Positions 22,640-35,377 are shown, numbered from the stretch's first letter. The stretch is DNA of 64,000 nucleotides from Sequoia sempervirens (GCA_007258455.2 VDFB02252616.1:123549760-123613759), one strand, 5' to 3'. Made by a program: numbers and translations. The notes: generated from the sequence alone by a model not told the origin.

Positions 22640-23380
22640 GCATCAAGCACACATGTTGCTCCATCAATCCAATACAATATTGTTAATCAATTGAAGAAGA
22701 TACCAGCACAAATTTCAATCTTAGAACTCTTGAAAATAGATCACCTATGCACAAGGAGATCCTAGAACAAGCTCTTGTTGCTACAACAATACCCAATAAC
22801 TTGGAAGTTTTCCAATTCTAGGATATGGTGGGACACTTAACCGTGCTGCACTACTTATCATTTTTTAGCAAGATGACTTGTCACTCAACGACCCACACAA
22901 TATTGCCCTTCGGATTGAGGTTCTCATTCATAAGTTACACCAAGTCAAGCATTTCTTATAGATGGTGGAGTTGGTTTGAATATCTATACTTTGAAACTTG
23001 TTCATGCACCAAGGTATTCTGAAAATGCTATTGATTCTAAAAGGAAAATCACAATAAAAGCATATGATGACGAAGAGTGATCCTCCAAAGGATTGATTGT
23101 ACTACCTATCCAAGTGGGACCGATTGTGAGATATAGTTTGTCAAGTATTGAACAAAGAATTGACATATAACATACTTTTGGGGTGTCCATGGATTCACGA
23201 CATGCAAGCGGTGCCTTCAACCTATCACCAATGCTTGAATTTTTCATTCAATGGAAAGGAAATCACTATCCTCGTTGATTCAAACAATCTACAGCAATGT
23301 AACATGTTTAAGGCGGCTCAAGAAAATTTTGTACCTCACAATAGGGAAGCTAATATTCCAACTTCATCAAACAATGAAAA
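22640..23380 (+). pseudogene. Tat-element protease region, broken
   Basis: Fragments in shifting frames read YNIVNQLKKIPAQISILELL (about 22676-22735), LNDPHNIALRIEVL (about 22888), GGVGLNIYTLKLVHA and KRKITIKAYDDEE (to 23080), then NILLGCPWIHDMQAVPSTYH (about 23165-23230). This order matches the retroviral-type aspartic protease region of Tat elements. The catalytic D-[ST]-G equivalent is DGG. Stops at 22761, 23080 and elsewhere prevent translation. Confidence 0.8.
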
Positions 23381-25037
23381 GTAGTTGAATGTTGTATCAA
23401 AATGGGTTGAGAAGAAGGACCAATCAAAGGCTAAAGTTATTGTTGATTCTACACCATCAAACAAGGGAAGTCAATTAAATGATATATCAAAAATATTTGA
23501 GAAGAATATTCAATTAATAGACAAGGGTATGGGAGAGTATTCCATTTAGTGTCTTTGAATCTTTCACAATCGTTGCCTTCTCCAAGGACTTATTGGCAAC
23601 CATCAATATCAACACTACAATCATCACAATCCACCACACTTTTTGAGGGTACATTTATAAGGGCTAGAACCTTAGAGAGTGAATCTGAAGATAAAGTTGT
23701 CTTAAATTGGCTATACAAGGATGAGGAAGCATCTACATCAACAACCCCTAACATTCAGACGGATCAATATGGAAAATGAAAGATAGTCCTAGAGAAAATG
23801 GGTATGAAGGACAAGGTCTTGTTGGTAAAAGAAAAGAAGGTATCATAGAACCAATCCAACCTCTCACACTAACTCCAAATGACAAGACAGGGTTAGGATA
23901 TAAAGCAAAGACAAAAGAAGGAGCAACTCAGAGGGTTGTGGAGTGAATCTTACAAATAAGAGATAGCAATGACTGTGAAACAAACTCTAATGAGTATGAG
24001 TGGGATTCATTGTCTGAGGAATCATGCCATGATAAAAAAATTTGATGTAATACAAAGGTATACTCCAATGCATGAGGGGGGATAGAGCTTAGGGACTAGA
24101 ATTCTTGTGTTTGGATCACAGAACATCAATGAATCAAGTGAGGATGGACATACTTCAAGCGAACTAGACGATCTGGAAGAGAGTAATGTCATAGATCTCG
24201 ACCACGCTATCGAACACCATGATGGCATTGCTATTCTAACCCTCACCACCACTGACCTCAACCAATCTGAAGACTCTTTACCACTACTACACCTCGAGCT
24301 TATCGACTGGGACCAAATTGAATCATTTAATGTCCCTATCTTTGCGAATGACAACACCATTGTTAACTATCTTTTCTCTGACAATCCTGACACAAGTTCT
24401 ATTCATAAATCTCATAACGACACTTCATGTCAGGAGGGTGTCTAATCTTCTAGCTACAAAACTAAAAAAAATGAAAAATGGATCTAATGGTGAAAATCAT
24501 CTAATGGTAGTGTTAGATCTTGAAAAAGTAAAAATAAAGAGTGCATTTGATGGTGAAAAGCTCGCTAAGGAATCAAAGGATGGGGGATTTGACACTCTTC
24601 CAAAACATTACCATGAGAGATCATCAATGTTGGTGGAACCTACACAATCAATCAATATTGGAACAGTGGAAAAAGCTAAGACTCTACACTTGGTAGCATC
24701 TATGGCTGAACAGGAAAATCCTGCGTTCACCAAGTTCTTTGAAGATTTCCAAATCAACTTTGATTGGTATTATTCTAATTTGATCGCCAAATCAACTTTG
24801 CTTGGTCTTATTCTAATATGCCAGGCTTAGACCTAGTTCTTTTGATGCATCATCTATCTTTACCAACTAGAGTTAAACCAGTCAAGCAAAAATTAAGAAA
24901 AATGCACCCACATATTACATTGTTGGTAAAAGTAGAGCTCAAGAAATTGTTGGACGCAAGATTTATTTGGTCTATTGATTATGTTTAATGGATCTCTAAT
25001 ATTGTACCTATATCAAATCTAGATAACAGTATCAGGA
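23381..25037 (+). pseudogene. Protease-RT linker of the Tat element, broken
   Basis: Low-similarity linker in which open frames of 76-170 codons alternate (for example 24107-24445, rich in Asp/Glu/Ser). Around 24840-25030 the sequence approaches the RT start with a PTRVKPVKQKLRKMHPHITL-like stretch, expected just upstream of RT in these elements. No independent gene is supported. Confidence 0.65.
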
Positions 25038-27458
25038 TATGCACCAGTTGACTTTAGAGATCTAAATAAGGCACATCCCAAGGATGATTTTCCATTGCCA
25101 AACATTGATATAATTGTAGACTTGACTACAAGACATGCCATGCTATCATTAATGGATGGTTTTTTCGGTTATAACCAAATCAAGATAGCACCAGAGGATC
25201 AAGACAAGATGGCATTCACATGTCCATGGGGAATGTTTTGCTGGAATGTCATGCCATTTGGCTTGAAAAAAGTAGGGGCTACATATCAAAGGGAAAGGGA
25301 CACTATTTTCCATGACATGATGCATACTTTTATGGAAGATTATGTGGACGATCTATTGGAAAAATCATATACCAAAAGACACCTTGATATCTTAGACAAA
25401 ATCTTCACTCGTTTAGGGAAATTCAATGTTAGATTAAATCCTAAGAAATGTGTATTTGGTGTCACATCAGCTAAGCTTCTAGGCTACATGGTCTTGGAGA
25501 AAGGTATTGAAGTAGATCCTACTAAGGTCAAGGCTATCATGGAGATGCTACCACCAAAGAATATCAGTCAACTGCGATCTCTATAGGGAAGGCTACAATA
25601 AATCAAAAGGTTTATCTCTCAACTAGCAAACAAGTGTCATCCATTCAATCACTTGTCACATAAAGATGTCTCTTTTAAGTGGGATGAGACATGTGAAGCT
25701 AGTTTCAATCAATTAAAGAAATATCTAATGTCCCCACCAATTTTGGTACTACTAACAGAAGGAAAGCCCTTATTACTTTATGTTGCAACAACTAAAATTT
25801 ATTTGGGCGCTCTACTGGCACAAGAGGATTTTGAAGGAAAAGAACGAGCAATATACTATATCAGCAGAACTTTAAATGGTTATGAGATCAATTACACTTT
25901 CATTGAGAAAGCATGGTTGGCAGTAGTCTTTGCGACTCAATAGTTGCGTCACTACATGCTGACTCACACTATTAAATTAATAGCAAAAATTGATCCACTA
26001 AAGTACTTGCTAAGCAAATTTGCTTTAACAGGAAGATTGGCCAAGTGGGTAATGCTCTTGAGTGAATTTGATATACAATATGTAGATTGAAGAACTATTA
26101 AAGGTCAAGTGATTGCTGATCAATTAGAAAAAGCTCCACTACCAGATAATCATCCAATGCACATGGAGTTTATTGATACAGATGTTCTTGCTATAACACC
26201 TCAACAATGGATGTTATACTTTGATGGGTCATACACACAACATGAGGCAAGTGTGGGAATCTTGTTCATAACACCTCAAGGGCATACAATTCCAAAATAA
26301 TATAGACTCATGTTTTTGTGCACCAATAATGTAGTTGAATACGAGGCATTAATCATTGGTATCAAGGTTGCGGTTGAGTGAAAGATAACAAAGTTACAGG
26401 TCTACAGAGACTCATAACTAGTTATAAATCAAGTCAATGAGGATTATCAGATGAAGGATGATAAGTTGTTGACTTACAAAAGAACGGTTGATGATTTCAA
26501 GAAGTATTTTATTGAAATCATATTTGAATAGATGCCAAGAGCAGCTAACAAAGTTGTTGATGCTATGGCTATGATCACATCTCTCTTGCAAATACCAGAG
26601 AAGAGGAGACGTTATGATTTTATGGTAGAACAAGTGTCCAATCCCGCTTATGACGATCCCAAATCTCAAACCATATGCCATATCATTGATCCTGAAACCT
26701 CCATCTATGGGAAGATTTATGCCTACCTAAAATACAATATCCTTCCTCTTGATCTTTCCCGCAATCAAAAGCGAAACTTCATACACCAAGCCACACAACA
26801 TACCTTAATTGCTGACATACTTTACCATCGAGGTCTTGATAGAACTCTCTTACGATGTCTAGAATGTGACGAATTTGAGACAACTTTACATGAGATTCAT
26901 GAAGGTATTTGTGGCACTCACCAAAGCGGTTTAACTCTAGTGAAGAAACTCCTTTGTTTGGGGTATTACTAGCCAACTATGGAGAAGTAGTCCTTTTAGT
27001 ATGTCAAGAAATTCTAGAAATGTCAGATCCATGGGAATCTTATCCATGCATGAACACAAGAATTACAACCCTTTGCATCAACATGGCCCTTTTGTCAGTG
27101 GGGATTGGATCTAGTGGGTAAGATTCACCCGTCTTCATCAAATGGTCATAAGTTTATTATTATAGCCACTGAATACTTTACAAAATGGATTAAATTTGTG
27201 CCTTTAACAACTATCACAGGAAAACAAATCTCATCTTTTATCTTAAATTACCTCATTTGTTGGTATGGGGTTCCTCAGTCCATTATCACTGACAATGCCA
27301 GGCCCTTTAAGAATCAAGATGTCCAAGAATTGTGTGAGGTTCCACATCCAACATCATTTCTCAAAACCATACTATCCATAAGGAAATGGCCAAGTAGAGG
27401 CCTCCAACAAAACTATTCTAAAGATCTTGAAGAAAATGGTCAACGATGTTGGACGTGA
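25038..27458 (+). pseudogene. Reverse transcriptase, RNase H pair and integrase core of the Tat element
   Basis: One frame runs throughout, interrupted only by stop codons. RT: DFRDLNKAHPKDDFPLP, MPFGLKK and catalytic DYVDD near 25340. RNase H: LLLYVATTKIYLGALLAQED, then YYISRTLNGYE. The second RNase H begins MLYFDGSYTQHEASVGILF at about 26212 and continues CTNNVVEYEALIIG. Integrase: DLVGKIHPSSSNGHKFIII at about 27107 and IITDNARPFKNQ at about 27285 carry the two catalytic Asp positions. Most stops sit where Gln, Lys or Trp codons are usual. They fit C-to-T decay at many sites, but that is inference. Confidence 0.9.
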
Positions 27459-27957
27459 TTAGCACATTCAACTGAATCTTGCTTTGTGGGCCTATAGAAC
27501 TAGTACTAGAACACCTACAAGAGCTACACCATTCTCTTTGGTATATGGATCAGAGGCTATTTTACCTATTGAGGTTGAGATACCATCACTCTGGGTCTCA
27601 TTAATGGGATTAATTTCAAATGAGGATTATCAAGTGTCTAGACTTCAAGAGTTGGAATTGTTAGATGAGCATCACCAACAAGCTGTGGATCACCTAAAGG
27701 CATATCAATAGAAGATTTCAAGAAGCTACAATCATAGGGTAAAACCATGGGCATTCCAAGTTGGTGATCTAGTCTTAAAGGAAAACCCCCACAACCAGTA
27801 GGATCAAGAGAAGAAGGGGAAATTTGAACCCAACTGGTTAGGTCCTTTCATCATCATTTCAGACTACAGATCAGGAGCTTATCAATTGTCTACACCTAAA
27901 GGGGATTTTCTAGATGAATCTATCAACAATATCCATCTTAGGAAATTCTATACTTGA
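27459..27957 (+). pseudogene. Integrase C-terminal part of the Tat element, frameshifted
   Basis: After a frameshift near 27460-27484 the sequence reads LWAYRTSTRTPTRATPFSLV, then YGSEAILPIEVEIPSL (27484-27580). It continues with W.FQVGDLVLKENPHNQ and ends NIHLRKFYT at a stop, 27955-27957. This is the standard C-terminal integrase layout of plant Ty3/Gypsy elements. Internal stops are present. Confidence 0.85.
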
Positions 27958-29154
27958 ATCATTCAGTGCATGGGTAAAGTGTTGAAAAATACAAAAAAAA
28001 AAGTCTTGAAAAAATGGTCGCCTTGATGAAAATCTGGCAAACAGGCATCTTGGTCACAACAAAAAAATCAATATATCAAGAAAATATATAAAAAAAGAGA
28101 AAAAGTAAAAAAGTAAAAAAAGTCATAAAATTTGAAAAGTGCAATAAAAACTAGTGAAAACCTGGCAACAGGCGCTATTTGTGATAGATTAGTTGTTCCA
28201 TCTATTTGAGCATGTCTTGTTTGTTTTCCTTCGCTATCATTCTACTTGTCATTGAGAATCTCATATACATATCATGGCAATGTGGTCGTGTCTCACCCTA
28301 GCTTGGGGGAAAAATCCTGACTTCATTGGGGGCAACAAACTATGAGCTAAACCAAATGGACAAATAATCAGTATGACAACTTAGCAAACACAATGATCAA
28401 AGAAAATTTTAACATTAAACAATCAATTATCAATCAATAGATGATCAAAACATCCAAATCAAAAAACTTAAATCAAATCAAATCTAAATGGATGATATTC
28501 TTTTGAATTATGATTTTATTGCCTTAGCTTGAATGTTCAACTATTGTACTATTGATTTTTGTTATCATATCTTTGGAGCAACTTGATGTTGTATTGAACT
28601 AGAGAAGCAAGGAAGGAGTATGATTTTTATTTGTCTATTTTATGTGAATTAATCATTATTACTATGTGAATTGTCGCGCGATGTGCTCTACCAAGTATCA
28701 CTAATGACATTCATAATTCACATAGGAAAATGATTGATTCTTGTTTGTTTTGAAATGCTTAGGTCATCTCAGTTTAATTATACCTAGATGATTGTGCTAG
28801 CTTGCAATATCAAAAATCATGAAAGTAGTACTCAGGTCATCATGGTCTAAATCATACCATTGATGCTTGTACTCAATTTCAACAATTCAAGGGCTCAATG
28901 ATGATGAAAGCATGAAAAATTGACTGTTAAGATGACAATGTTGCATTTTAGATATGCATGGTTAAAATATATTGCATCCATATTAGTCTTGCATCTGCAT
29001 TTATAAATTGTTTCAAAGATGGAAAATTTCAATCTCAAAAGCTACGTGTATGTCCTCTCATCATATCACCATCTCTTCAATATTTCTTAGGATAATATAG
29101 ATTTGTTATCCTAATCATCTCTTCGTTCATCATTTTATTTCATCTCAACATTAG
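27958..29154. other. 3' non-coding tail of the Tat element, first part
   Basis: AT-rich non-coding DNA. A TGAAAATCTGGCAAACAGGC unit at 28027 recurs as GTGAAAACCTGGCAACAGGC at 28155. Repeats of this kind are common between pol and the polypurine tract of Tat elements. A purine-rich AGCTTGGGGGAAAAA lies near 28302. No open frame is of interest. Confidence 0.6.
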
Positions 29155-29940
29155 GGTATGTGCAGGATCATGGTGCGCCAAAAAGTGGCAATATTATGAG
29201 GGTATGTGGTTGACGACTTTTTTTCACCCAAAATTAATGAAACGAAAAGGGTTTTTAGAGGAGATTCTCAGCTTTCCAAAAATATAAATTATGATTTAAT
29301 TTGAGTTTAATGAATAATTATTATTTATTTTCTATTAGAATTATGACTAAAGTCCTAATCGATAGGCTGATTGAAAAACATCTATAACTTTCAAACGGTA
29401 TCATATTTTTTTTGAATCAAAATATCGTCACATTCTATGCTTCACATACTATAAGTTAAAAAAAAATTAAATTTCATGAATTTTTGACCAAGCTAAGGTG
29501 GTGGAAAAGCCAGTTTTTATATTTTAGAAGTTGTAATAAAAAATTCATAATTAATTATTTACTTGGAAAAAAATTACAAAAAAATATGCATCACATCCGT
29601 ACATGAGTCCTCTACTTATATATAAAATATTACAAAAAAATATTATCATTTTATTAAGGTTAGGGTGGTCAGACAAACACCTACTTCTTATTTTTTCCTT
29701 GAAATTTAAGTACTACTGCATTGAAATTTCAAATTTTCACCAAATAGATTTTATTTATTTTTAAATAAACTTAGTATTTTAGAAACTAAATTCAATTTTT
29801 CTACAAATTCTGTTCTTACATATTTTTGAAATAATATAGATAACTTATTCAAATATTTACATCAAGTTGCCTAACACTAATTTTTCTGAATGTTTTGCCA
29901 CTTAAGGGCTTGTTTTTTGCACGATGATCCTGCACATACC
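29155..29940. mobile_element. 786-bp TIR element nested in the Tat tail
   Basis: It starts GGTATGTGCAGGATCAT and ends with the inverse ATGATCCTGCACATACC; the similarity continues weakly inward to the GTGGC/GCCAC positions. Internal sequence from about 29200 (GTGGTTGACGACTTTTTT) to the right end is repeated at 34676-35377. No transposase is visible. The target duplication is unclear: flanks read CATTAG on the left and GATTATC on the right. Confidence 0.72.
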
Positions 29941-30980
29941 GATTATCACATTTCCATCTAATCCTAATCTATTAAGTCTAGCACAAATCATCTAGTCACA
30001 TCCTTGGTTTTGTTCCTAGCCTTGTTACAAGCCTTTATCCAATCATCATCATCATCATCATCATCATTGAGATGTATCCTTCCCTATTCTTTTGTGTTGT
30101 TTCGGGATGTATCCTTTTGTCATCAACAACACTTTTATCAGCATCATCAATCAATCTTGGCTTGCAACATGATTGTGGCAACATCACATTTATCCTTGAA
30201 TCCATTTGTGCTTGCTTACTTCTCATCTACTCCTTCCATTATCTCTTCCTCATCCCATCCCCTCTCCTATCCATCACTTTACATCATCAAGTCTCAGTAC
30301 ATTAATCAATCTTATACTAGGGCATATCAATCAGAGAAGTCAAACCACATTGCCCAATCAAATTTGAATCCACCTGCACTAGATGTGGAAATCCTCCTAT
30401 CATCACAAAATATCGCAAATCAGTAATCTTGTCAATTAATTGAAATCAATTAGCCTATCAATCTAATTAGCTCTGGTGAGACTTTGATCGAATCTCATGA
30501 GCATCAATCTATCATTGCACCTCACCTATCGTGAGGTCAATCAATCAATCAATCTATCATTGATCCTCACCTATCATGAGGCCAAGAAATCATCAATCTA
30601 TCATTGATTCTCGCCTATTGTGAGGTCAATCATCATCAACATCTATCAACATCATCAAATCAACGGCTAACACGATCATCAATCATCAAAAGCAAGGAGA
30701 AAATCACAATTTTATCAATCTGGTGTCCATGTGCATCAATCAATCAACTGACAGGCTTAATCTTCTTTATCGAGAGATAAATCATTGAATCATCATGATA
30801 TCATCAAAAAATCATAAAAATAAATTTAAAAATTCATCGATTTATCTCCCGAGGGGGCATATATCTTGTTATCATTCAAAAATCAGTGTCTAGGGCATAT
30901 TGGAAAATTTTTGTTGATGCTAATAGCAAAATTATTATTTGAACCAATGTGTAAACACATCACTTCAAAGAGGGGAAAAA
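29941..30980. repeat. ATC-rich 3' tail of the Tat element with short tandem repeats
   Basis: Contains an ATC trinucleotide run (30043-30066). At 30500-30630 there are three copies of a roughly 50-base unit, CATCAATCTATCATTG followed by (C)CTCACCTATC(G/A)TGAGGTCAAT; each carries a small CCTCAC/GTGAGG hairpin. The polypurine tract AGAGGGGAAAAA ends at 30980, directly before the right LTR. A 140-codon Ser/His-rich frame at 30004-30426 is judged a composition artefact. Confidence 0.65.
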
Positions 30981-32046
30981 TGTATACACCAAAAAATAGT
31001 TTGGATAAATCTTATTAATTAAATACATTTATTTGATTAATTAATCTTTCATTCATCTACTATTAAATAAATAGAAATATTTATTTATATAGTTCATTAT
31101 TCTAATTCTTCTATTTTCATCACATTCTTCTAATTCTTTCATTTTAATTAAATAAACAATTTCACATAGTTGTTTTATTTAATTATCTAATTATTCCATC
31201 TTAATTAAACAAACAGATCACATAGTTTTATTTAATTATCATTTTCCTTTTATTAAATAAACAATTTCAAATATTTTTTTTATTTAATAATTTTCATTCC
31301 TCCAAAATTAAATAATAAACAATTTCACATTGTTAATTTATTTAATATTCCAATTTTCCTCCAAAATTGAATAAATCAATTGAGCACATGTCTACAACTT
31401 ATTCTCAACCAAAATTGAAACTTTCAATTTTGATTTAATTTTGCTTTATCCTTCCAAACCAATTTTGGAACTTTCTTGAGAGACTTGGCTCTTTTCTTCC
31501 TCTTTTTCTTCTAGGTCATTTGGAATAATTCTTTATCCTTTCCATCTTCTTCTCCAACAAATTCATTCTTCACCGTCGATTTATCTAGATTGAATCTCAA
31601 CCCTTACTTGCTGCATCACAATTGCCTTTTTGAAATCTATAAATACAACCTTTTGCTATAGGAAAAGGATCCCACTTTTATGCAAACTTACTCTGCAAAA
31701 ATTAGCATTCAAGCATCTGAGCAATTAAGCAATTTAGAAGCATTTTAAGAATCATTTAATTTAGCAATCATGGCATTTGTAGTTGCATATCATTTCATTT
31801 AGCTTTCATTATCAACAATCAATAGCATAGCTTTCACATCATTTAACTTTCAATATCATATCATTTCATCATTAGATCATTATCATTATCATATAGATTA
31901 TAATTCTCACTCACTAGGTTGTCACTTTGATATTCATAGTGCACACAATTTGAGAGCCACTTTGATCTATCAAATCCTTGGAGTTAGAGAGCAATGGAAC
32001 GAATTTAGAGATTTGATTATGCTTTCAATTAGATTGATTTTCATTT
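30981..32046 (+). repeat. Right LTR of the Tat element, 3' end displaced
   Basis: It begins TGTATACACCAAAAAATAG and follows the left LTR closely up to TGATTTTCATTT at 32046, where sequence starting TGTAATACCCCTCC takes over. The abrupt loss of LTR similarity at a TG dinucleotide indicates that a second LTR-type element inserted here. The remainder of this LTR was not found downstream in the window. Confidence 0.85.
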
Positions 32047-33529
32047 TGTAATACCCCTCCATGTCAGTTGTTTTGGACTTGTGTGTGAATCTCTATGTGT
32101 GCTTCATTGATCACTGTGTTATTTGATTATGTGGAAAATATAATATGTTAAGTAATCATGTTTAAATAATTAATTAAATCATAAGTGATTTTCAAAGTTA
32201 TTTAAAATATGTTTAGAAATTAAAATAATAATCAATTAAATTAAATCAAATGATTTAGAACAAATGATCAAATCAAACTCATTCGTTAAAAGTAAAAGTG
32301 ATATTATTAGATAAATTGATTTAAATTGTTGAAGTTAATAATAATTATGAACAAAATAATCTTGAAAAGATAATTATTATAATAAGAAATATGGATAAGG
32401 AGATAGGAAGCTGAAGCGTTTTAAAGTAAGAAATGAAACTTCACCTATAGAGCATTTGGAAGTTGAAGAGAACTGAAGAATATGAAGAATAAATAAATAA
32501 ATGTTGTAGTAGTGAAAATGGTTGATTTTAATTATTTTTATGTGGAAGTAATTAATTAATAATGTATTGTGAAGATAATGAATATATATATTCAAATAAA
32601 AGTTCAATTTTGTGGATTTAAATTTATTTAAGTTTTAATCAAATGCATGAAAAAAAAAAGAAGGAAAATGAAATGTAAATGCATGAAAAAGGCAAAAAGG
32701 AATTAGAGGATTAATAATTATTTTGAGTTATTTCTTGAGGTGTGACTTTTGGTATTCACTGGAAAAGGAAATGGAAGAGACTTTGTGTGAGTTTATTTAG
32801 AGGATTTTTGTTGGTAAGGGGACGCTCTTTTTCGAACAGATTTTGGAAATTTGGCAGTCATTTTTCTGATATAGTATTGCATTCTTTCTATGGTTATTCT
32901 GGAGAAATTATTGAGGAATAAGATTTAAGGGAGGATCTTGGAACTACGGCTGAAAACAATCGTTAGTGGAGGATTGGATCGACAAGAAGGATAGAGCTTC
33001 TACAGATCTTCTTCAATCACAGGACGCCAGGTTCTTTTCTTATTTATTTGCGGTAGCATCAAATAAAATAGCAATTGATAGGAATTGTTTTCGTTGTGTA
33101 TGAAATTTTTCATTTGGGGTCGGAATTCAAATGGTTGTGAAAAGAAAATCTATTGAGTTAGTCAATGAAAATTTAACCAGGGATTGGGATTGTGATTTGT
33201 TAAAATGGAATTTAGTTGGGTTATGGACCGTCAAATTATTAAATTGAAATTTCTTGGGAGTTCGGGACTATTGTTTATTTGAATGAAATTAATTATTGGT
33301 TTTGTACTGTTGCTTATTAAAAAGGGGTTCGCAGAAATGAACAGTAGATTTGTTGTTTCATTCTCTTTTATATGCATATTTGTTTAAAGGAAATTTCCTT
33401 TCAATAAATGTCCGGGTTGTGATATTCTGGTTCATACATATACTTATAAAACATTCCTGTTTATTTCAATCATGCACAATGAAATGTACAGTATATCTAT
33501 ATATTTTCTGTTTGTTGAATTGTACAAAT

Positions 33530-34115
33530 TCCTATGTGTATATATGTATATCTATATACATATATATATAATTGATATATACATATTTGATATATATATA
33601 TATACATATATAAATATATATTTATATCCACATATATTTATGCATATAAAAAATTTTGAATAAAAATTTTAATTGTCAAATTGCTCTGTCGGCACTGTGT
33701 ATGATATTTAATTTTGGGTTATATATATTATATTGGGGGCTGTGTGGTGGTCCGGCCTCGGCCGTACCCACCACACCGCCAGTCGGTACCGTGACAGTCT
33801 GCGGACTGTCCATGGCAGTCTGAGCCCCACGGTCGGGCGTAGTCTCCCGTGTCTGAATGTTGGGATTAAATTTTCCCATTTAAATTTAATGTATTAAATT
33901 TCGTTTAAAACGTGAATGCTATATTTTTAATTGCAGTGCAGTTTTTTTTATTTTATAAATAAATATATATATATATATATGTATATATGTATATATATAT
34001 GTATATATGTATATATATATATGTATATATATATTTATATCTATATATATGTATATATATATTTATATATATATATAGATAGATATATATTTATATTTGT
34101 GGATATTTATATATA
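33530..34115. repeat. TA/TATG microsatellite arrays flanking a GC-rich island
   Basis: Alternating TA with interspersed TG and TC (TATATATGTATATATG patterns) occupies 33530-33655 and 33958-34115. Between them, at 33735-33860, lies a GC-rich island. The translated Tyr/Ile strings in these arrays are artefacts. Confidence 0.92.
33735..33860. other. GC-rich island with nested inverted repeats
   Basis: About 125 bases of high GC in an AT-rich setting. An outer pair GGGGCT (33736-33741) / AGCCCC (33833-33838) encloses two perfect stems: TGTGGTGG (33743-33750) / CCACCACA (33768-33775) and GACAGTC (33793-33799) / GACTGTC (33804-33810). This predicts a closed three-way fold in single-stranded DNA or RNA. 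It could be a structured part of an LTR transcript or an unrelated RNA; it does not resemble a tRNA. Confidence 0.6.
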
Positions 34116-34523
34116 TATATTTATTAAATTATTTATTCTGATTTCTCTTATTTAACCATTGCTGTATTATTTAACTAATTTCACTGTTATTTAGAAATAA
34201 AATATATATATTGTTTCCTTTCTGATTTATTTATATATTCTGTTAAATTAACTGTTATAAAAAGAAAAAATATATGTATATAGATTCTATTTCTTTTCTG
34301 ATTAAAATAAAGCAGAATCTGTTATAATGAAAATAATAGTAAAATAGAAAGAAATATGTTCTTATTGATTTGTTAAATTACAACTTTGAGAAGATAAGAG
34401 GATATTGTTAGCAGAAAAATAAACTTACAGCATTGATTTATTTAGTTCTTGTTTTGAGTGAATATTTTGGAACAGAAAAGAATTCCTATTAATTTGTTAA
34501 CTTTGTGAAATTTGATAGGATAA

Positions 34524-34623
34524 NNNNNNNNNNNNNNNNNNNNNNNNNNNNNNNNNNNNNNNNNNNNNNNNNNNNNNNNNNNNNNNNNNNNNNNNNNNNN
34601 NNNNNNNNNNNNNNNNNNNNNNN
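34524..34623. other. Assembly gap (100 N)
   Basis: Exactly 100 undetermined bases, the conventional size for a gap of unknown length. Sequence on the right is not a continuation of the LTR-type element on the left. Confidence 0.99.
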
Positions 34624-34669
34624 GTCAACACAAAAAATGTGTTTAACAACTTTACCTTGTTTTTCTAGA

Positions 34670-35377
34670 CTTCGTCCATGTGGCTGACGACTTTTTTTTA
34701 ACCCAAAATTGATGAAACGAAAAGGGTTTTTAAAGAAGATTCTCATCTTTCCACAAATATAAATTATGCTTTACTTTGAATTTAATAAATAATTATTATG
34801 AACATTTTCTATTTGAATTACGACTAAAGTCTTGATTGATGGTTAATTGAAAAACATCTATAGCTTTCAAACGGTATCAATTTTTTTAATCAAAACATGC
34901 CATCACATTCTATGTTTCACATACTATAAGATTAAAAAAGAATTTCATGAAGTTTTGCGATGAGATTAAAATTGGTCGGAACATAAGTTTTATATTTTTA
35001 AAAAGTTGTAACAAAATTCATAATTAATTATTTACTTGGAAAAAATATGCATCATGGGACATGAGGTCCTCTACTTATATCTAAAAATCTTAAAATAATA
35101 TTGCTCATTTTATTGTGGTTAGAGTGAATTAAATAGACATATATTTCCACACGAAATTTAAGTATTAGCATTTAATTTCAAATTTTCACCAGCGTTTAAA
35201 ATAAACCTAGTAGTTTAGAAACTACATTCAATTTGCTATAGATTATATTCTTACATATTTTTGAAATAATATAGATAACTTATTCAAATTTTTACGTCAA
35301 GTTTCCTAACTCTTATTTTTTTGAATTTTTATCGCCACTTAAGGGCCTATTTTTTCCATGATGATCTTGCACATACC
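34670..35377. mobile_element. Second copy of the 786-bp TIR element, left end missing
   Basis: From CATGTGGCTGACGACTTTTT (34676) to TGATCTTGCACATACC (ending 35377), this aligns with 29200-29940 with scattered substitutions. The left TIR is not present between the gap and 34670. It is non-coding. Confidence 0.75.

Larger units (their letters stand above)
21330..32046 (+). mobile_element. Tat-clade Ty3/Gypsy retrotransposon, degenerate (unit A)
   Basis: Order: left LTR (21330), protease (about 22840-23300), RT with DYVDD (25038-25586), RNase H (25650-26105), second archaeal-type RNase H (26190-26550), integrase (26760-27957), a 3-kb non-coding tail, polypurine tract AGAGGGGAAAAA just before 30981, and right LTR (30981). 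The dual RNase H and protease wording (LIDGGVGLNI) are Tat features. No gag region is recognisable; only about 470 bases separate LTR and protease. Many in-frame stops and at least one frameshift make it inactive. The same insertion is in unit C. Confidence 0.88.
32047..34523. mobile_element. Second LTR-type element inserted in the Tat right LTR (partial)
   Basis: It begins TGTAATACCCCTCCATGTCA, which resembles TGTAGTGTCCCTCCGTTTCA at 14362. Both are therefore probably LTRs of related families. The interior has AT-rich DNA, purine-rich stretches near 32940-33000, long TA microsatellites and a GC-rich island. No protein domain is visible and no 3' end is seen before the assembly gap at 34524, so this is a partial element or long LTR. 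Confidence 0.6.

Noticed and set aside
30004..30426. 140-codon Ser/His-rich frame
   Set aside because: Arises from ATC repeats in the retroelement tail and has a second open frame on the other strand.
30500..30640. Short spaced repeats as a CRISPR-like array
   Set aside because: Contiguous degenerate tandem copies without unique spacers, in a plant retroelement tail.
33472..34155. Tyr/Ile-rich frames in TA microsatellites
   Set aside because: Repeat translation only.
34489..34746. Frames crossing the N gaps (also 47495-47754)
   Set aside because: They depend on undetermined bases.
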